Source: an uncultured Thermomonas sp. (lineage in GTDB: Bacteria; Pseudomonadota; Gammaproteobacteria; Xanthomonadales; Xanthomonadaceae). From it: a stretch of 21,058 nucleotides of DNA. The notes beneath the pieces are model-generated. The model was not told where the DNA came from. It did no database searches and saw only the letters and a program-made list of their open reading frames with translations. Both the position numbers and the translations under genes were made by a program. Below, in pieces: positions 16,672-21,058 of this stretch. Where the stretch lies: the NCBI GenBank assembly GCA_946480065.1, contig CAMLJA010000007.1, positions 1-21,058 on the forward strand. The letters run 5' to 3'. The first letter of the stretch is position 1. Each line of letters starts with the position of its first letter.

Positions 16672-17849
16672 GCGGCCGCGGTCCTGGCGATGCGCGCGCA
16701 TGCCTCCCGGCGCGCGGCGGAGTCCGCCGCGAGCAGGTCTTCCAGCGATCCGGCGGGCTGCGGCGGCAAGGCGTCCAGGGTGGCGGCGACCGTTTCGGGA
16801 ATCGACAGGAAACCGATCCGGCCCTGAAGAAACGCTGAAACCGCCTCCTCGTTGGCCGCGTTGAGCATCGCCGGCGCGGTCCCGCCCGCGGCCAGGGCGT
16901 CGAATGCCAGCCGCAGGCAGGGGAATGCATCCAGGTCCGGCGCCTCGAAGTCCAGCCGCCCGCCCTGCGCCAGCAGGTCCAGCGGGCCGACGCCCGACGC
17001 CAGCCGCTGCGGCCAGGCCAGGCCGACCGCCAGCGCGGTGCGCATGTCGGGAAGCCCGAGTTGCGCCAGCGAGCTGCCGTCGGCGAAATCCACGATGGCG
17101 TGCACCAGCGATTGCGGGTGCACCAGCACGCGGATGCGCTCGCCCGGCAGCGCGAACAGGTGGTGCGCCTCGATCACCTCCAGGCCCTTGTTCATCAGGG
17201 TGGCCGAGTCGACCGAGATCTTGGGGCCCATCGACCACTTCGGGTGGGCGACGGCCTGCGCCGGCGTGACCGCCGCCAGCCCGGCGCGCGTGCGCCCCCG
17301 GAACGGACCGCCGGACGCGGTCAGGGTGATGCCGGCCACGTCCGCCGGGTCGCGGCAGGCGGCCAGGCACTGGAACACCGCGTTGTGCTCGCTGTCGATC
17401 GGCACGATCGCGGCGCCGGCCGCGCGCGCGGCGCGCACCAGCAGTTCGCCGGCCAGCACCAGCGATTCCTTGTTGGCCAGCAGCAGGCGCTTGCCGGCGC
17501 GGGCGGCGGCCAGGGTGGACGCCAGCCCGGCGGCCCCCACGATCGCGGCCACCACGGTGTCGCAGGCATCGCCGCCCGCCAGCGCCTCCAGCGCCTCGGC
17601 GCCGGCGTGGGCGCGGGTGTCCAGCCCGGCCGCGCGCAGGCCGTCGCGCAGCGCGGCGTAGCCGGCCGGGTCGGCGACCACGGCGTGCGCGGGCCGGTGC
17701 GCGCGGCACAGCGCCAGCAGCCCGTCCACGTTGCTGCCGGCGGCTAGCACGCTGGCCCACAGCCGGTCCGGATGCCGCGCGATGACGTCCAGCGCGGAAG
17801 TGCCGATGGAACCGGTGGCGCCGAGGACCGCGACCCGCTGCCGTGTCAC
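16668..17849 (-). CDS. dxr: 1-deoxy-D-xylulose 5-phosphate reductoisomerase
   Basis: Converts DXP to 2-C-methyl-D-erythritol 4-phosphate with NADPH, the committed step of the MEP isoprenoid pathway that feeds IspA and UppS. The 393-residue protein has the NADPH-binding GATGSIG (10-16), LANKESLV (124-131), the metal site IDSEHNA (151-157, D152 and E154), SGGPF (179-183), and the WSMGPK...NKGLEVIEA region (205-228, with N220, K221 and E224). Length is normal. The start codon is GTG at 17849. The stop overlaps the rseP start by 4 nt, and the cdsA stop lies 10 nt upstream. Confidence 0.97.
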   Translation of the reverse strand: MTRQRVAVLGATGSIGTSALDVIARHPDRLWASVLAAGSNVDGLLALCRAHRPAHAVVADPAGYAALRDGLRAAGLDTRAHAGAEALEALAGGDACDTVVAAIVGAAGLASTLAAARAGKRLLLANKESLVLAGELLVRAARAAGAAIVPIDSEHNAVFQCLAACRDPADVAGITLTASGGPFRGRTRAGLAAVTPAQAVAHPKWSMGPKISVDSATLMNKGLEVIEAHHLFALPGERIRVLVHPQSLVHAIVDFADGSSLAQLGLPDMRTALAVGLAWPQRLASGVGPLDLLAQGGRLDFEAPDLDAFPCLRLAFDALAAGGTAPAMLNAANEEAVSAFLQGRIGFLSIPETVAATLDALPPQPAGSLEDLLAADSAARREACARIARTAAA

Positions 17850-17859
17850 CGCATCGTCC

Positions 17860-18714
17860 TCAGAACCCCAGCCAGGCCTTGCCCAGCGCGAACACCGGCA
17901 GCGCTGCCAGCACGCTGTCCATCCGGTCCAGCACGCCGCCGTGGCCGGGGATCAGGTCGCCGGAATCCTTCACCCCGATGTGGCGCTTGAGCAGGCTCTC
18001 GAACAGGTCGCCCACCACCGAGGCCAGCACCGTCGCCAGCGCGACCAGCGCCACCGCCGGCAGCGCGGAGGGCGCGGCCCCGGCCAGCAGCGCGCCGGGC
18101 ATGGCCACCGCCAGCGCCAGCAGCAGCCCGCCCAGCAGGCCCTCGATGGTCTTGTTGGGGCTGATCCGCGGCGCCAGCTTGCGCCCCGGGAACAGCTTGC
18201 CGCCGAGGTGGCGGCCGGCGAAATACGCGCCGGTGTCGGCCGCCCACACCAGGAACAGCGCCAGCAGCAGCCAGCGGTGGCCGTTGGGCTGGCCGGCGTG
18301 GATCAGGCCCAGCGCGCACCACGCCGGGACCACCGCGAAGGTGCCCGCCGCCAGCTTGAAGGCGCGCGCGTGCGAGTCGTGGTTGGAGGCGAAGTCGTAG
18401 TGGGCCAGCCACAGCAGCGCCAGCAGCCACCAGACCACGCCCAGCACCACCACCAGCAGCAGCGGGGCGAAGGTGCCGCCCTGCTGCGAGGAGCGCGAGC
18501 CCCACACCAGCGCGACCATCAGCGCCAGGTTGCAGCACAGCAGGATGGTGCGGGCCAGGGTGTCGTCGACGTCGGCCAGCTTCAGCCATTCCCACAGCGC
18601 CGCCAGGAACAGCAGCGCGCTGAGCGCGGCCAGGATCGGCGTCGGCGCGAACAGCACGCTCAGGATGGCGATCGGCGCCATGATCAGCGCGGCCAGCAGG
18701 CGCGTCTTGGTCAC
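17860..18714 (-). CDS. cdsA: Phosphatidate cytidylyltransferase
   Basis: Integral inner-membrane enzyme that makes CDP-diacylglycerol from CTP and phosphatidic acid, the branch point of phospholipid synthesis. The 284-residue protein has about eight hydrophobic segments. The conserved C-terminal half is clear: [12 protein letters not shown] (157-168), ISPNKTIEG (184-192), [11 protein letters not shown] (234-244) and the signature around [12 protein letters not shown]...LDRMDS (249-267). The start is GTG at 18714, embedded in the uppS stop as GTGA. No other start fits, because the frame further upstream lies inside uppS. Confidence 0.96.
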   Translation of the reverse strand: MTKTRLLAALIMAPIAILSVLFAPTPILAALSALLFLAALWEWLKLADVDDTLARTILLCCNLALMVALVWGSRSSQQGGTFAPLLLVVVLGVVWWLLALLWLAHYDFASNHDSHARAFKLAAGTFAVVPAWCALGLIHAGQPNGHRWLLLALFLVWAADTGAYFAGRHLGGKLFPGRKLAPRISPNKTIEGLLGGLLLALAVAMPGALLAGAAPSALPAVALVALATVLASVVGDLFESLLKRHIGVKDSGDLIPGHGGVLDRMDSVLAALPVFALGKAWLGF

Positions 18715-19460
18715 TGCAGTCCCCCGGGAAGCGGATTGGCCAGCTGCGCCCCGGTCAGGCCGAAGCGGCGCTCGCGCCGGGCGTAGTCGTCCAGCGCGCG
18801 CTGCAGTGTCGCCGCATCCACGTCGGGCCACAACGTCTCGGTGAACCACAGTTCGGTGTAGGCCAGTTGCCACAGCAGGAAATTGCTGATGCGCACTTCG
18901 CCCCCGGTGCGGATGAACAGGTCGGGCGGCGGCAGGTCGGCCAGCGCCATCCGCGCGCCCAGCGTGCGTTCGTCGACCTGGTCGGGCCGCAGGCGCCCGG
19001 CGGCCACGTCCTCGGCCAGCGCGCGGGCGGCCTGGGCGATGTCCTGGCGCCCGCCGTAGCTGGCGGCGATGGTGAGCTGCAGCCGCGCGTTGCCGGCGGT
19101 GAGGGCTTCGGCGGCCTGCATTCGCGCCAGCAGGGCGGGGGCGAAGCGGCTGCGGTCGCCGATGAACCGCAGGCGCGCGCCCAGCCGGTGCAACTCGTCG
19201 ACCTCGCGCTCCAGCGCGCCCATGAACAGCTTCATCAGCCCGCCGACTTCCTCGGCCGGGCGGTTCCAGTTCTCGCTGGAGAAGGCGAACAGGGTCAGCG
19301 CGCCGATCCCCCGCTCCAGGCAGAACTCCACGCAGGTGCGCACTGCGCGGGCGCCGGCGCGGTGCCCGACCAGCCGCGGGCGGTGGCGCTGCTGCGCCCA
19401 GCGGCCGTTGCCGTCCATGATGACGGCCAGGTGGCGCGGTACCGGCGCGGGGACGCTCAT
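18711..19460 (-). CDS. uppS: Undecaprenyl diphosphate synthase (cis-prenyltransferase)
   Basis: Adds eight cis-isoprene units to farnesyl-PP to make undecaprenyl-PP, the lipid carrier for peptidoglycan and O-antigen; it uses the product of IspA, also encoded in this window. The 249-residue protein has the catalytic VIMDGNGRWA (13-22, D16), FAFSSENW (58-65), ASYGGRQD (133-140), and the substrate/magnesium region RTGGEVRISNFLLWQ (184-198) with ELWFTETLWPD (203-213). The ATG at 19460 gives the usual short N-terminus; the longer frame runs through frr and is not real. A 77-nt spacer follows frr, and the stop overlaps the cdsA GTG. Confidence 0.97.
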   Translation of the reverse strand: MSVPAPVPRHLAVIMDGNGRWAQQRHRPRLVGHRAGARAVRTCVEFCLERGIGALTLFAFSSENWNRPAEEVGGLMKLFMGALEREVDELHRLGARLRFIGDRSRFAPALLARMQAAEALTAGNARLQLTIAASYGGRQDIAQAARALAEDVAAGRLRPDQVDERTLGARMALADLPPPDLFIRTGGEVRISNFLLWQLAYTELWFTETLWPDVDAATLQRALDDYARRERRFGLTGAQLANPLPGGLQ

Positions 19461-19537
19461 CGGTCCGCCGGGCGGCCGGCGCGCGGGCGCGGGGGCTGCC
19501 GCCGAGGGTGGTGGCGCATGCGCAAGCGCGGCGGTCC

Positions 19538-20095
19538 TCAGACCGCCATCAGCTCGGTTTCCTTGGCCTTGACCACCTCGTCCACGTCCTTGATCGCCGC
19601 GTCGGTGACCTTCTGGATCTCCTGCTCGCTGCGCGCCGCCTCGTCCTCGGTGACCTGCTTGTCCTTCAGCAGCTCCTTCACCTGGTGGTTGGCGTCGCGG
19701 CGGATGTTGCGGATCGCGACCTTGGCGTCCTCGCCCTCGCCATGCACGACCTTGGTCAGGTCGCGGCGGCGCTCCTCGGTCAGCGCCGGCAGGTTCAGGC
19801 GGATGGTGGTGCCGGCGGTGTTCGGGGTCAGGCCCAGGTCGGAGGCCAGGATCGCCTTCTCCACCGCGCCCACCACGCCCTTGTCCCACGGCGTGATGAC
19901 CAGCGAGCGGGCGTCGGCCACCGCCACGCTGGCCACCTGGGACAGCGGCACCTCGCTGCCGTAGGCGACCACCCGGATCGAGTCCACCAGGCCGGTGGAG
20001 GCGCGGCCGGTGCGGACCTTGACCAGGTTGTGGCGGAGCGCCTCGACGCTCTTGGCCATGCGGGCCTGCGCGTCCTTCTTGATCTCGTTCAGCAT
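19538..20095 (-). CDS. frr: Ribosome recycling factor
   Basis: With EF-G, splits post-termination ribosomes; cytoplasmic and essential. The 185-residue protein is exactly the family length. The three-helix domain I comprises the first helix (1-29) and the two long C-terminal helices (from about 105). VRTGRAS (27-33) leads into domain II, which includes the ITPWDK motif. The ATG at 20095 is preceded by purine-rich GGAGCGAGG. It is the first gene of the minus-strand operon and is preceded by a consensus -10 box. The usual upstream neighbour pyrH is absent; a cation transporter gene lies there instead. Confidence 0.98.
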   Translation of the reverse strand: MLNEIKKDAQARMAKSVEALRHNLVKVRTGRASTGLVDSIRVVAYGSEVPLSQVASVAVADARSLVITPWDKGVVGAVEKAILASDLGLTPNTAGTTIRLNLPALTEERRRDLTKVVHGEGEDAKVAIRNIRRDANHQVKELLKDKQVTEDEAARSEQEIQKVTDAAIKDVDEVVKAKETELMAV

Positions 20096-20129
20096 CGCCT
20101 CGCTCCGGGGTTCCTTGGATAACCGCGGG

Positions 20130-20158
20130 ATTATATGCGAGGCGGCGCGGGCTCAGTC
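20130..20158 (-). promoter_or_regulatory. Sigma-70 promoter of the frr operon
   Basis: A perfect TATAAT occurs on the minus strand at 20130-20135 in a 57-bp spacer, conspicuous in such GC-rich DNA. A poor -35 candidate GACTGA (20153-20158) lies 17 bp upstream and overlaps the transporter stop codon. Transcription would start near 20123, leaving a leader of about 28 nt to the frr ATG. The -10 is convincing, the -35 is not. Confidence 0.6.
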
Positions 20159-21058
20159 GTGGGCGTGGCCGTGGTGGCCGCCGTGGGGCGCGCGGCCGCT
20201 GCAGTCGTGCGCCGCGGCGTCGCCGCGCTCGATCTGCAGGGTGGGGTGGTTGATCCCGAAGCGCGTGTCCAGCTCGTCGTTGAGGCGGTCGATGAACTGG
20301 TCGTGGTCGCGCTCGCGGTCGCGCACCACGTGGGCGGTGAGGGCGATCTCGCCGGCGCCCAGGGACCAGATGTGCAGGTGGTGCACCGCCGAGACCCCCG
20401 GCTGCCCCTCCAGCCAGGCCTGGACCTCGGTGCGGTCGATCCCGCGCGGCACCGCGTCCATCGCCGCCTCGAAGGCATCGCGCAGCAGGCCGAACGACCC
20501 CACCGCCACCACCGCGGCCACCAGCAGCGCGGTCGCCGGGTCCAGCCAGGCCCAGCCCAGCCACCAGATGCCGGCGCCGGCCAGCACCGCGGCCAGCGAC
20601 ACCGCGGCGTCGGCCACCAGGTGCAGGAAGGCGCCGCGCCGGTTGAGGTCGTGGGCGTGGCCGTCGCGGACCAGCCAGGCCGCGCCCAGGTTGATCACGA
20701 TGCCGACCGCCGCGACCGCCATCACCGGCAGCCCCGGCACCTCCGGCGGGTGCGCGAAGCGGCGCACCGCCTCCCACGCCAGGGCGCCGGAGAAGGCGAC
20801 CAGCAGGACCGCGTTGGCCAGCGGCGAGAGCAGGGTGGCCCGCCGCCAGCCGTAGGTATGCCGCCCGCTGGGCGGGCGCCGCGCCAGCACGGCCGCGGCC
20901 CAGGCCAGGCCCAGGCCGAGCACGTCGCCGAAGTTGTGCAGCGCGTCCGACAGCAGCGCCAGCGAATCGGTGGCGAAGCCGTAGCCCGCCTCCAGCACGG
21001 TGTAGGCGAGGTTGATCAGGGTCACCCAGGCGAACGCGCGGGTGCCGTCGTGGTGGGA
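20153..21058 (-). CDS. CDF-family zinc/cation efflux transporter, 5'-truncated by the window edge
   Basis: Inner-membrane proton-coupled metal exporter of the cation diffusion facilitator family (ZitB/CzcD type). The visible 301 residues run to the right edge with no start codon of their own; an N-terminal SHHDGTRAF suggests only a short His-rich start is missing. Six membrane helices are followed by a cytoplasmic domain (about residue 204 on). The transport site shows H-x-x-x-D in helix 2 (HNFGD, 41-45) and helix 5 (HLVAD, 146-150), the two-His two-Asp pattern of zinc-selective members. A loop GHAHD lies between helices 4 and 5, and the C-terminus is rich in histidine (HGGHHGHAHD). Zinc is inferred; other divalent metals are possible. 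Confidence 0.92.
   Translation of the reverse strand, partial: SHHDGTRAFAWVTLINLAYTVLEAGYGFATDSLALLSDALHNFGDVLGLGLAWAAAVLARRPPSGRHTYGWRRATLLSPLANAVLLVAFSGALAWEAVRRFAHPPEVPGLPVMAVAAVGIVINLGAAWLVRDGHAHDLNRRGAFLHLVADAAVSLAAVLAGAGIWWLGWAWLDPATALLVAAVVAVGSFGLLRDAFEAAMDAVPRGIDRTEVQAWLEGQPGVSAVHHLHIWSLGAGEIALTAHVVRDRERDHDQFIDRLNDELDTRFGINHPTLQIERGDAAAHDCSGRAPHGGHHGHAHD

Noticed and set aside
1..21058. CRISPR arrays, insertion sequences, prophage, tRNA or rRNA genes, toxin-antitoxin or defence genes
   Set aside because: No direct-repeat array, transposase, integrase, structural RNA or known defence family was recognised; the window is filled by core genes.

Overview
The window is very GC-rich and is filled almost end to end by conserved housekeeping genes. 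The gene set and order (frr-uppS-cdsA-dxr-rseP-bamA-lpxD-fabZ-lpxA-lpxB-rnhB, then dnaE-accA-tilS-xseB-ispA) is the gammaproteobacterial envelope and replication cluster. The protein style and the position of a DUF1232-type gene point to the Xanthomonadaceae/Lysobacteraceae (Lysobacter- or Luteimonas-like). The family assignment is inference; the genus cannot be fixed from sequence reading alone.

Layout from right to left, the direction of transcription. A 5'-truncated CDF-family zinc/cation efflux gene runs off the right edge. A consensus TATAAT promoter in its 57-bp 3' spacer starts the frr operon: ribosome recycling (frr), undecaprenyl-PP synthesis (uppS), CDP-diacylglycerol (cdsA), MEP-pathway isoprenoid entry (dxr), the sigma-E-cascade site-2 protease (rseP), outer-membrane protein assembly (bamA), lipid A acylation and disaccharide formation (lpxD, lpxA, lpxB) with fabZ, and rnhB. 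Genes are packed with 4-nt stop/start overlaps or short spacers. The exceptions are frr-uppS, rseP-bamA, and lpxA-lpxB, where a long REP-like inverted repeat sits. A perfect 13-bp hairpin just after the rnhB stop looks like an operon boundary.

Next come a DUF1232/YkvA-like gene of unknown function, then dnaE (with a candidate sigma-70 promoter upstream), accA, tilS, xseB and ispA, all on the minus strand. A 13-bp hairpin separates ispA from the only plus-strand gene, a small DUF4870 membrane protein. The first 83 bases are almost pure G and look like a contig-end artefact. No gap between genes exceeds 300 bases.

The genes share a theme: the prenyl carrier supply (dxr, ispA, uppS), phospholipid and fatty-acid supply (cdsA, accA, fabZ), lipid A (lpxA/B/D), and outer-membrane protein assembly and stress sensing (bamA, rseP). 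I see no phage, transposase, CRISPR, toxin-antitoxin, defence or secondary-metabolite system and no RNA gene. The points that deserve a second look are local: a proline-rich two-cysteine loop inserted in BamA, the inverted repeat between lpxA and lpxB, a methionine at the LpxA acyl-ruler position, a proline-rich insert in IspA, a changed clamp-binding motif in DnaE, an LpxB motif substitution, absent skp and dxs, and a CDF transporter where pyrH is usual.
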